From Chlorocebus sabaeus (lineage: Eukaryota > Chordata > Mammalia > Primates > Cercopithecidae), in the NCBI RefSeq assembly GCF_047675955.1, contig NC_132904.1:57221435-57285434 (forward strand): 64,000 nt of DNA, given 5' to 3'. Shown in pieces: positions 34,701 to 44,987 of this stretch. The position numbers were made by a program, and so were the translations under genes. The notes below the pieces were generated by a model. That model ran no database searches, had not been told where the DNA came from, and saw only the letters and a program-made list of their open reading frames with translations. Positions within the stretch are counted from its first letter, which is position 1; every line of letters begins with the position of its first letter.

Positions 34701-36910
34701 CCAGGGGTTGGAAATGAGGAGAATTGACTGAGAATTGACTATTACATTAAATTTAGCAATGTGAGGATATTGGTGATTGCAACATGGGTGGTTTCAAAGG
34801 AGTGGTGAGAGTAAAAGCTTTTTTGGAGTAGACTTTAGAGAGAATGTGATGGGAAAAAATAGAGATCACAAGTGTAGACAATTCTTTCAAGGAATCTTGT
34901 CATAACTAGGAACGTGGAAGTGTGTTAGCACCTGGATGGGGATACGGAAGTAAAGAGAAGATATTTTGTCATTTAAAACATGGTAGAAATTACAGCACAT
35001 ATGTCTATTAATAAGAATTATCAAATGGAGAGAAGGAACTGATCATAAGGGGCAAAGAGAAAAGAACTGCCGGGGCAATGTTCTTGAGCACTGAGAGGAA
35101 AAGAGTGCTAGGACACAAAAGGAGCATGTAGTCAGATGGGAACAGTAACTGGAGGAAATGCAGAGGAAAAATGTATGTTTTCTACATCTCTGTACTTTCT
35201 CAATTTTCTTCCACTGGCTCTTAATCAAACTGCAGGCTGTGCAAAGCTGACACCTCAATACCAATGACCCATTCATAGCCCTTCCTCCAAAAGCATCACT
35301 TAACATCTCCGGGCCTCAACTTTACCAGCTGAAAATGGGGAGCTTCTTTCAATTTGAAATCAGAAATTTAAATTTGCATGACATTAAAATAAAAATGTTA
35401 TTTATGCATTTGCTGGCCCACAGGTTGCTGTGGTGTAGGGGAAGAACACTAGGCTGGATTTAGGAACATGGGCTTACGTCCCAGCTTCGCTACTGTCGAG
35501 CGATGTGATCTTTGAGAAGGCAGAGAATCTTTCTGAGATTTTTTTTCCTCCAAACTAAATTGTTTGTAAAAAGATTATAACAATTTCAGAAAGATGTTTC
35601 ATTGTTATGCTTTATAAACTATACAGCTCTATGAAAACGAAGGCTTTAGAACGCCCAGAATGGAGACTTTAGCCCAATTTGTTCTATTTTCACTTGTTTC
35701 GCTTTTTAAAACAGAAATTGTCATCACAAACAAAACTCTTCTCTGAAAAGCTCCTGCTTTTGTCCCCATAAAAGAAAAGGAAGCAGAGGCTGGGGCAAAT
35801 TTGTGAAAAACCAAAGTCCTGGTCATGTTTAAGTAGGAGTCTGGAATGCGTCCCTTCATTTCTCTTTTTTTTTTTTTTGACATTTTCCCCTTCTCCCCGT
35901 CATGGAAGCCAGCTTTTCTCCTATTACAAATCTGAAGCTCCCAGGCCCAGTCTTGCTCATGCAGGGGGAATTCTCCACTGGAAACTGCCTCACTTACTCC
36001 TGGTTGTCTCCAAGCTGTGAACTCACAAGCAATTCATTCTAGAGGCTCTAAACCAGCCCCTGCCACAATAGATGCTGTTTATAAAGAGTTGAAACAACTG
36101 CTGTAAATATTGGTGAAGTAATTGACTAGCATCATTAGCACAGCTCTGTACACATAGCTAGGTATGGAAGGTTCTACAGGAATAGGACCCTGAAAGTGGT
36201 TCTGTTGACTCTTCACAACCACACCATTTCTAGCAAATTCTGACCACTCCTGATTCTCAAGACTCTTGCTTGTATGCAGTCTTACCCTATCATGCCCACG
36301 TTAGCCCCACAGTGCCAGGAGTGCACAAGGTTTTCCATGGGCACATTTATATTGCATAAGTAATGGTTGAAGATATTCCGGAAAGCAAAATATTGCCATT
36401 GCTTTATGCCCGTCTATAGTGCTCCTTAGAGAATTCTGAACAGGTAGCATTAACATGCTTGGCATGTTAAAATCCTTGAAAAGGGAAGCTAATGAAACTC
36501 TGATTTAAGAAATATTCTGCATTGGTCAGCATTGAGTGTCTGAGTGGGCTGGGTGCTCCATCAGTGGTCCCTCATGAAGCTCAGCCCAGTCAACTGTACT
36601 AGTCTGCTGAGCCTCTTTGTTCAGGATGACATTTTAGCAAAATGCACAAAGGATGGGCCAGCGCCAGGGTGAAGAGGAAGAGATGGAGTGGGTGGGCTGC
36701 TTACAAGCTCTGGCAAAGACAATGAGCTGAAGATGTGACTGGGTAGCAGGGGGCACATTGGAAAAGAGGCCCACAATCAAAGCAAACAGAACATCAGAAC
36801 AGGGGGCTCCTCCCTTGGGGGACTTCTGATCCAAGCCTTAGGAGATTTTTTAATACAGTAAATTCAAGTATAAATAAATAAGCCCTATGAGACAAAAGCA
36901 ATCATTCATT
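34701..36910. other. Intergenic stretch
   Basis: A MIR-like segment lies at about 35430-35570, and a 9-bp perfect hairpin with a 3-nt loop at 36450-36470. No gene seen. Confidence 0.4.
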
Positions 36911-36913
36911 TAT

Positions 36914-37320
36914 TGTATTAGTTTCCTATTGCTACTGCAACAAATTACTACAAATTTGGTGGCTTAAAGCAACACAAATCTGGTCTATTACAGTTCTGGA
37001 AGCAAGAAGTATGAAATAGTTTCACAGGGCTAAAGTCAATGCATCAACAGGGCTGATTCTTTCCAGAGTCTCTGAGGGCAAAATCCATTTCTTTGCCTTT
37101 CAGCCTCTAGTGGTTGCCTGTATCCCTTGGCATGTGGCCCCTTCCCCCATCTTCAAAGTTCATTACGCCAATCAATCGCTGCTTCTGTTATGGCACTGCC
37201 TTCTCCTCTGACTCTCTTCTCCTGTGTCTCTCTTATAAAGACCCTTGTGATCACATCAGGCCCACCCGGATAATTCAGGAGAGCCTCTCTGTCTCAAGAT
37301 CTTTAAATTAATCACAGTTT
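36914..37320 (-). mobile_element. MLT1-type LTR (ERVL-MaLR), antisense
   Basis: Begins 'tgtattagtttcctattgct', the reverse complement of the usual MLT1 3' end, and continues through 'ggcttaaagcaacacaaat' and 'tcttataaagacccttgtga'. Confidence 0.8.
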
Positions 37321-37439
37321 GAGAGTCAGAAAAAAAAAGAAGTGTTTGTCCTGTTCTTTCTCTCAATGATCAACACTTCTGTGACCCTAGATTTGTGGAA
37401 ACTTTTCCCCACACACCACGTGAGCCATTCTCCAGTAGA

Positions 37440-38560
37440 CACTGGCTGAGAGTCCTCTAATTCAATTCATTTCTGACATCGTCTACTTGGAAGTAGCCTA
37501 AGAGACCACACATTGAGTGTTCAGTCCCTAAGACTGCCACCAACCCCAGATGCCAGTCTCAAGGCTGGGCTTCCAGAATTTCTGACTGATTGGCTGTGAA
37601 GTGGGGTTCCCATGACTCCCTACTCAAAATAGATTAATTTGTTGGGGTTGCTTATAGAACTCAGGGAATCAAGCTAGTTATGTTGATCATTTTATAATAA
37701 AGGATATTCCAAAGAATACAGTTGAACAGCCAGATGGAAAAGATGCACAGGGCAAGGCATATAGGAAGGGTCATGGAGCTCCCATGCCTTCTCCTGGCAC
37801 ACTGTGCTCTAGGGACCTCCACATGTTCAGCTATCCAGAACCTCCCTGAACTCAGCCCTTTGAGGTATTTATGGAAACTTTGTTATGTAGGCATAATTGG
37901 TTAAATTATTGACCACGGGTGAGCGATTCATCTTTCAGTCCCTTTCCCCTCCCTGGAGGTTGGAGGGTGGGAGGCTGAAGGTTCCATCCAACCTTCTGTA
38001 TTAGTCCATTTTCATATTGCTATAAAGAACTGGATAATTTATAAAGGAAAGAGGTTTAATTGACTCACAGTTTTGCATGGCTGGGGAGGCCTCAGGAAAC
38101 TTACAATCATGTCAGAGGGTGAAGGGGAAGCAAGCATCTTCTTCACAAGGCAGCAGGAGAGAGAGAATGAGGGAAGAACTTCCAAACACCTATGAAACCA
38201 TCAGATCTGGTGAGAACTCACTCACTATTATGAGAACAGTATGGGGAAACTGCCCCTTAATCCAATCACCTACCTCCCTCTTTCCCTCTACACATGGGGA
38301 TTATAGTTCAAGATGATGAGATTTGGGTGGGGATACAGAGCCAAACCATATCACCCTCTAAACATGAGGTTGGTTTCCTTGGCAACTAGCACCCATCAGG
38401 AGGCTATTCAGGAGCCCCTAACAATCAGTCAACTCATTATCATACAAAAAGATCCATATCACTTGGGAGATTCCAAGGATTTTGGTTGTTGTCCTATGCC
38501 AGGAAACTGGGAGGAAGATCAAATATATATTTTACAATATCATGCACAGCTACAAAGTCC
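37440..38560. repeat. Old interspersed repeat split by a THE1 LTR
   Basis: Text at about 37440-37996 resumes after the THE1 LTR at 38354 as one older element ('aaggttccatccaacc' then 'taaacatgaggttggtttcc'). I do not recognise the family. Confidence 0.45.
37997..38353 (-). mobile_element. THE1 solo LTR, antisense
   Basis: Starts TGTATTAGTCCATTTTC and ends AAACCATATCA. The 5-bp flanks CCTTC and CCCTC are a near-matching target-site duplication. No internal region, so it is a solo LTR left by recombination. Confidence 0.9.
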
Positions 38561-38775
38561 CTTTTGTCATAAAGGGTAGCATTCATAGGTTGTGGGCATA
38601 TCTGGGGTGCCATTATTCAGTCTGCCCCAATTTAGGTTTAACAGCTAGGACCTAAGAAATGGTCATTTATATAGAGAGTAAAATGGAAATAAATTATTTT
38701 CAAGATTAAACACCTAATGAAAAGTTCACAGCTGCCTGGAAACTGTTTTGTGAGCAAACATTCATTTAAAGAAAT

Positions 38776-39548
38776 TTTTGCCTTTTATTTTAGATTCAGA
38801 GGGTGCATGCACAGGTTTGCTACATGCATATTACTGCACAATGCTGAGGTTTGGGATACAAATGATCGTGTGACCTAGGTAATGAGAATATTAGCCAATA
38901 GGTAATTTTTCAGCCCATGCCTCCCTCCCTTCCTCCCCATTCTAGTAGTCCCCAGTGGCTACTGCTCCCATCTTTATGTCCATGTGTACTCAATGCTTAG
39001 CTCCCACTTAGAAGTGAGAACATGCGGTATTAAGTTTTCTGTTTCTGTGGTAATTCACTTAGGATAATGGCCTCCAGCTGCACCCACATTGCTGCAAAGA
39101 ACATGATTTTGTTTTTTTTATGACTATGTAGTACTCCATGGTGTATCTGTACCACATTTTCTTTTTCCAATCCACTATTGATGGGCACCTAAGTTGATTC
39201 CATGTCTTTGGTATTCTGAACAGTGCTTTGATGAACATGTAAGTGCATGTGTCTTTTTGGTAGAATGATTTATTTGCCTTTGGGGATATATCCAGTAATG
39301 GGATTGCTGAGTCAAATTGTAGTTCTGTTTTTAGTTCTTTGAGAAATCTCCAAACTTTCCACAGTGGCTGAGCTAATTTACATTCCCACCAACAGTGTAT
39401 AAGTTTTCTTTTTTCTCCACAGCCTCACCAACATCTGTTATTTTTTTACTTTTTAGTAATAGCCATTCTGATTGGTGCAAGATGGTATCTCATTGTGGTT
39501 TTTATTTGCCTACCTCTGATGATTAGTGATGGGGAGCACTTTTCCATA
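38776..39548 (-). repeat. L1 3' end, antisense
   Basis: Reverse-complement L1 3' UTR and ORF2 C-terminal text ('ccacaggtttgc'-type start, 'tactccatggtgtatctgta', 'cattcccaccaacagtgtat'). It lies between the two THE1 LTRs. Confidence 0.9.
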
Positions 39549-40272
39549 TGGCAATCACTCATTGACCAATGACTTGGGCAGGACATCGGTTCCCCCAGAG
39601 GATACTCAGTAATGAAGGAGGCCTCGCTCCTGCACAGGAAGAGCTGAATCTTTGGGGGTGGAGTCTCACAGATGTTCAAACAGTGACAACAGAGATTCAT
39701 CTTGTTTTGTTTTTCTTTTCCTTAGCAAATGCATGCTGAGAGCCTACCCTTGCCAGGCCCTATTATAAACCTGGGGATTTAGAGACATGAGACTTGTGCT
39801 CATGGTTTATTTCAGGGAATTAGTAGAAAATGAGCCAAAATCCAGGCAGCACATGAGCATGTGAGGGACACATTTACAGTGTTTAGGAGTTAGGAGAAGA
39901 GAGGGGAATCACTGCCCTTTCAAGATTACCGGGAGCCCATATAAACGCCTTTTATCCTGCTCCAAGAATGAATAAAGAGAATGTGCTTGCTATCTGCTTC
40001 TCTAATAACAAGAGGGAACAGGCAGAGAAAATGAGAAGGAAGAATGAAGGGTAGAAACAGACTACTAAGAAAACCACAGGAAAAGGTGAGGTGCCTCTGG
40101 ATTTCAAAGCCAAAAGTAAAGGTTTTTGACAGAGTCAAAGGGAGAAAACAATGTTTGTTCATTCATTCACACATGCAATAACTATTGAGCATCTACCAAT
40201 TGCCAGACACTGTTCTAGGGATATAGCAGTAGCTAAAATAGACAAAGTAACTCCCATCCTCATGAAGCTTAC

Positions 40273-40645
40273 TGATATGGTTTGGCTGTGTCCTCATCCA
40301 AATCTCAACTCGTGGTTCCCATAATCTCCATGTATTGTGGGAGGGACCCAGTAGGAGATGGTTGAATCAGGAATCATGGGGGCAATTACCCTTAGGCTGT
40401 TCTCGTGATAGTGAGTTCTTACAAGATCTGATGGTTTTATAAGGGGCTTTTCCCCTTTTGCTCAGCACTTCTCCTTCCTGCTGCCATGTGAAGAAGGATG
40501 TGTTTGCTTCCCCTTTTGCCATGATTGTAAGTTTCCTGAGGCCGCCCCAGCAAGGCTGAACTGTGAGTCAATGGAAACCTTTTCCCTTTGTAAATTAGCC
40601 AGTCTCGGGTATGTCCTTATGGCAGCATGAGAATGGACTAATACA
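40273..40645 (+). mobile_element. THE1 solo LTR, sense
   Basis: Starts TGATATGGTTTGGCTGTG and ends GGACTAATACA. The 5-bp target-site duplication CTTAC is exact (40268-40272 and 40646-40650). Confidence 0.95.
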
Positions 40646-41015
40646 CTTACAATCTATGTAACAAATAAGTAAAATATGTTGTATAAGTAAAAAAGTATAT
40701 GATCTGGTGCTATGTCTTACGGGCATTAAGCAAGGAAGGGAACAGAGTGCGATGGAAAGGATTGTTCCTCTCCTAGGTGAAGAAGTATTTATGGAGCATC
40801 TATCATGTGTGCTAAATGCTGTAGGGCAGAGATGAATTCATTCATTTGTTCATTAAATATTCATTGAATGTTGTCTTTGTGACAGTCAGTGTGCCAAACC
40901 CTGGGAAAACAAGGTGTCTGCCATAAAGGAACTTCCAGACTATTGTGAAAGTCAGTCATTTAATAATGCACTGTTCAAATGTATAATTACAAACTAAAGT
41001 AAAAGCTATGAATAG

Positions 41016-41348
41016 GACCGGGTGTGGTGGCTCACACCTAAAATTTCAGGACTTTGGGAGGCCAAGGAGGAAAGATCCCTTGAGGCTAGGAGTTCCAGGC
41101 TGTACTGTGCAATGACCATGCTTGTGAATAGCCATTGCTCTCCACCCTGGGCAACAAAGCGGGACCCTTATCTCTACAAAAAATACAAAAATCACCCAGG
41201 TATATGGCGACAGTCCTTGCTACTCAGAGGCTGAGGCTGGAGGCTAGCTTGAGCTGGGGAGTTCAAGGTTGTAGTGATCTATGATCATGCCATTGTGCTC
41301 CAGCCTGGGCAACAGAGTGAGACTTTGTCTCTGAAAAAAGAAAAAGGC
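41016..41348 (+). repeat. Alu (J type)
   Basis: Diverged Alu with both monomers and a GAAAAAAG tail. Confidence 0.9.
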
Positions 41349-41349
41349 T

Positions 41350-42795
41350 ATGAATAGAATAGTTAAAGTAAAAGAAAAATTAAATTTAACAGAGTTTCAT
41401 TGAGCAAAAAACAAGTTATGAATCAGGCAACCCTAAGAACCAGAATAAGTTCAGAGCAACTCTGGGGCTGCCACATGGTTGCATAATACTTATGGACAGA
41501 AACAGGAAAGTGATGTACAGAAAACGTAAGTGAAGTACAGAAACAGCGGGATTGGTTACAGCTTACCATTTGCCTTATTTGAACACAGTCTGAACAGTGG
41601 GCTGCCTATAATGGGCTGAAACTCCATGATTGGTACAATAGTCGGTTACAGCTCACTATGTACGAAGAAACTTTTAGGGTGAACCTAAAATATGTAAGGA
41701 GGCAGCTTTAAGTTAAACTTAATTTGACAGACAAATTAAGTTACAAACCTTACAAGTTAAATTATGTTAAAACATTAATATGTACATGTACTTAAGTTGG
41801 GGGATCACAGAAGCATCTCCAAGGGAGTGATATCTGACCCGAGATCCAAAGAATGTATAAGAATGAAAGACATAAACACTTGTTATAAACTACTGTAACT
41901 AAAACAGTGTGGTATTGTGACATGGTTAGGCAACTAAATAACGTAAGAGAAATGGGAGGCCAGAGCTACACTCACACACTTATGAAAACTGACATAGCAC
42001 AGGGGTAGCAGATCAGTTGCAGGTCAGTGGCCAGGTGTGAGCAATTCAATGAATGTTACTGAAAAAAACACATTAGCCACATGGAAAAATGAAATTGTAT
42101 CCCTGCCTCACATCCTACACAGAAATCAATTCCAAGTGGTTGAAAAACTTAAATGTGAAAGGAAAATCTTTAAATCTTATTGGGGAAAATACACAATATC
42201 TTTAAGGGCTTGGGTAGAAATAGACAAGTCACAAAAATCACTAACTATAAAGGCAAAAAAATTGAAGATTGGTACATTTGGTTACACTGCAATTCAAATT
42301 TCTATTCGTTAGACTACACCACAAAAAAAATGGGACAGAAAATAAAGAAAGAAAAAAGGAAGAAGTTACAAATTACGAGAAAACATTTATAACTCATGTA
42401 ACTGGCAAAGAAGGGATATCTAAAATATATATAAAATACTCCTAAAAATCAGTAAGAAAAAGACAACACAACAGAAAAATGAGCAAAAATCATGAGCAGG
42501 CATTTCTTTTTTCTGAAAAGGAAGCTCCATGGGAAATAAATATATTAAAGATGTTCAACCTTATTAGCAGTTATTAGGTAATGCAAATTGGGTTCCTGAG
42601 ACATCATTTTACACTTATCGCATTGTCAAAAATTAAAATATCTGACAATAATATCCAAGCACCTACGGGTAAATCAAAAGTAAAGGCATTTGATTAAGTC
42701 AAAGAGAGAAAATTAAGTTTGTTTATTCATTCACACAGCAAGAATTTTTGAGCCTGTGGTGGTGCGTGTTTTGGAGATAAGGGTTGGTGAAGTGT
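41350..42795. other. Intergenic, AT-rich
   Basis: From about 42000 to 42600 the text resembles sense L1 3'-half material ('atgttcaaccttattagcag' and neighbouring phrases), heavily diverged. No gene seen. Confidence 0.45.
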
Positions 42796-42799
42796 TACG

Positions 42800-43222
42800 G
42801 GTTTTTGTTTTCACCCCGATTCTTATGTTGAAGCACTAACCCCCAGTACCTAAGGATGTGACCTTATTTGAAGATAGAGCCTTTACATAAGTAATCAAGT
42901 TAAAACAAGGTCATTAGGATGGACCCTAATTGAATATGACTGGTGTCCTCATAAAAGGGGAAATTTGGACACAGGGGACACACATAGAGGAATGAAGATG
43001 TGGAGATACAGAAGAAGATGCCCCTTCTCCTAGCCCCTCTCCTACAAACCTAGGAGAGGCATGGAACGATCCTTTCCTCCCAGCCCTCAGAAGGAACCTA
43101 CTCTGCCCACACCTTGATTTTGAACTTCCAGCCCCCAGACCTGTGAGACAATAAATTTTTGTTGTTTAAGCCGCTCAGTCTGTGGCACTTTGTTACAGCA
43201 GCCCTAGCGGAGCCAAACAGGC
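42800..43222 (+). mobile_element. MLT1-type LTR (ERVL-MaLR)
   Basis: Contains 'cccccagtacctaaggatgt', 'tgactggtgtcctcataaaa', 'cacaccttgattttgaactt' and 'ttacagcagccctagc'. It ends a few hundred bases before the CYB5R2 CpG island. Confidence 0.8.
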
Positions 43223-43559
43223 GGGGATCTGCTTCTGGGAGTCTCTGTTTCACACAGGTCCTGAGGCAAGAATTTGCCTTTGCCTGTAATCAAGGGTGAG
43301 CGGGCAGCGAAGGCTCCAAAATGCACCGTGAAGACCCTCTAACTGTGCCTACTGTTCTGCTCCCCTCCGATCGGCGCGGGGCCCTCGTCCTCCCTCTCCA
43401 ACCAGCGAATGAATGAACGCATGAATACATGAGTCTTCAACTCGGCGACGCCCCTGCTTCGGCCCCACCCGGAAAACACCCACCCCGGACCAGGCCCAGA
43501 GTAGGTGCCCAAGAGGCATATTGAAAGAATATATTCACGCGTTCTTTGCAGCTGCCTGA

Positions 43560-44420
43560 ATTCTTCCTTCACCAGCATCCCCCTCCGCCCAGTGCCCCAG
43601 ACGGCCTTCTCCAGCCTTGCCGAGTTTAAGTAAGCTGAGGGGTGCTCAGTGTGGCAGCTCGGAAGGGGCCAGGATGCAGAGAGGCAGCGCAGGAGCGAGG
43701 ACGCCCCGGCTCAGCGCCCCGCCAGCCTCAGGATCGAGCGCTGCCCAGGGGGCAGGGCTGACCCAGAGCCAGCGGCTCGCGAGTGAGAGCCCCCCGACCA
43801 CGGCCCTTCTCGGGGAGCGGGCCAGCAGCCAAGGTCCCAGCCTGCGGGGTCCGCCCGAGCCTCTGTCCTCCTGGGCGCGCATGTCCGCGTCTCGGCCGGT
43901 TCCCCGTCGGCCAGGCGGAGCTGCAGGGCGGCGCCACGAGTCTGCGGGCCCGCGGGGGGAGCCGCGCACCGGCCCCCGGCCAACCCCAGTTCGACGACAT
44001 GTTGGGCGTCTCACTCCGGGTGGGTTCCGCGGCGGGGTGTATTTATGGAGTATTTAAGAAATATCCCTGTCGGGACGGCCGGAAGGAAAGAGGCCGGAGG
44101 CCGGCTAGAGCCGGTAACGTCAGACTTGCGGCTGGGAGCCAGAGCCGGAGGCGGGGAAGCGGTCGTGGGCGGGACCGCGAAGGGCTGGGAGTTGGGCGGG
44201 CCGGCTCGGATTCCGGAAGGCGTGGTGAGGGCTGAGACTCCAGTGCCCGGGCGGGAGGAGAGGGAACTTTCCCTGTCAGGCTTGCGCTGGGAGAGGAGCA
44301 GGCCGGCCTTGTGGGGTAGGGACAGATGCGGGGAGGCTGGCCGAGTCTCTGGTAGTTGAGTGCCCAGGCCCCCTTCGCCCTGTCCAGGAGAGTGTTGGGG
44401 AGTCCCCAGGCTCTAAGTCA
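43560..44420 (+). promoter_or_regulatory. CYB5R2: CpG island and promoter region of CYB5R2
   Basis: Sharp switch from AT-rich sequence to dense CpG and GC, with GC boxes at about 44166-44172 and 44194-44200 and a CRE-like TAACGTCA at about 44115. The transcription start cannot be placed. The long open frames here on both strands reflect GC bias. Confidence 0.85.
43999..44019 (+). CDS. CYB5R2: Candidate alternative first coding exon of CYB5R2
   Basis: An ATG in the CpG island starts MLGVSLR and meets a plausible donor (CGG|GTGGGT) in phase 0. Joined to the next exon at 44844 it would add 29 residues, including a hydrophobic stretch, ahead of the usual start. Speculative: neither transcript end nor splice use can be seen. 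Confidence 0.3.
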
Positions 44421-44843
44421 CGGGGCACCTCTTAAAGCTACGCACCCTAGTTCTGTCTTTAGGGACTGGGCCCCTTATTCCGGATTGTGTGTTAGGGGTA
44501 ATGTCCTCCACCTTCACCTCGAGGAAGGGACTTCCAGTGTGTGAACCTTTGGCTGTAGCCAGGAGGGGCCTAGTGACCTGAGCACCCCAGGCCATGTGTG
44601 CGGCCCGGTCCAGGGGCCTGAAACATCCTTCCTGTGTGACCTGCAGCTGACCCCTCCCTACCTTCTGGTCCGCTACAGGCTGTCCCAGCCGCCTTCTGTG
44701 TCACTACCGCTCTCTTTGCCTATTTCCTTCAGGCAGAGCTCAGCTTCTGTGCCTTTGGTGAGGGGAGGGTGTACTGCGCCTGAGAGCTGCCCTGTCCAGG
44801 GCGGGCAAGACCTGAGGTGCTCTGCTTACATTGTGTCTACCAG

Positions 44844-44987
44844 GACCCGTCCCTGCTCCTGACCATCACCGTCATTGGGGTCACTGTGCTCGTGTTGGTC
44901 CTGAAGAGCATGAACTCCAGGAAGAGAGAGCCTATCACCTTACAAGACCCTGAAGCCAAGTACCCGCTGCCCTTGATTGAGAAAGAG
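44844..44987 (+). CDS. CYB5R2: CYB5R2 exon holding the usual start codon
   Basis: The acceptor is GTGTCTACCAG. The first 66 nt, usually taken as 5' UTR, are open in frame and encode DPSLLLTITVIGVTVLVLVL then KS, directly before the ATG at 44910. The donor is AGAG|GTAATG. Confidence 0.85.

Noticed and set aside
43617..44359. Long overlapping open frames on both strands
   Set aside because: High GC in the CpG island removes stop codons in all frames. Arg/Pro/Gly-rich text with no family resemblance.
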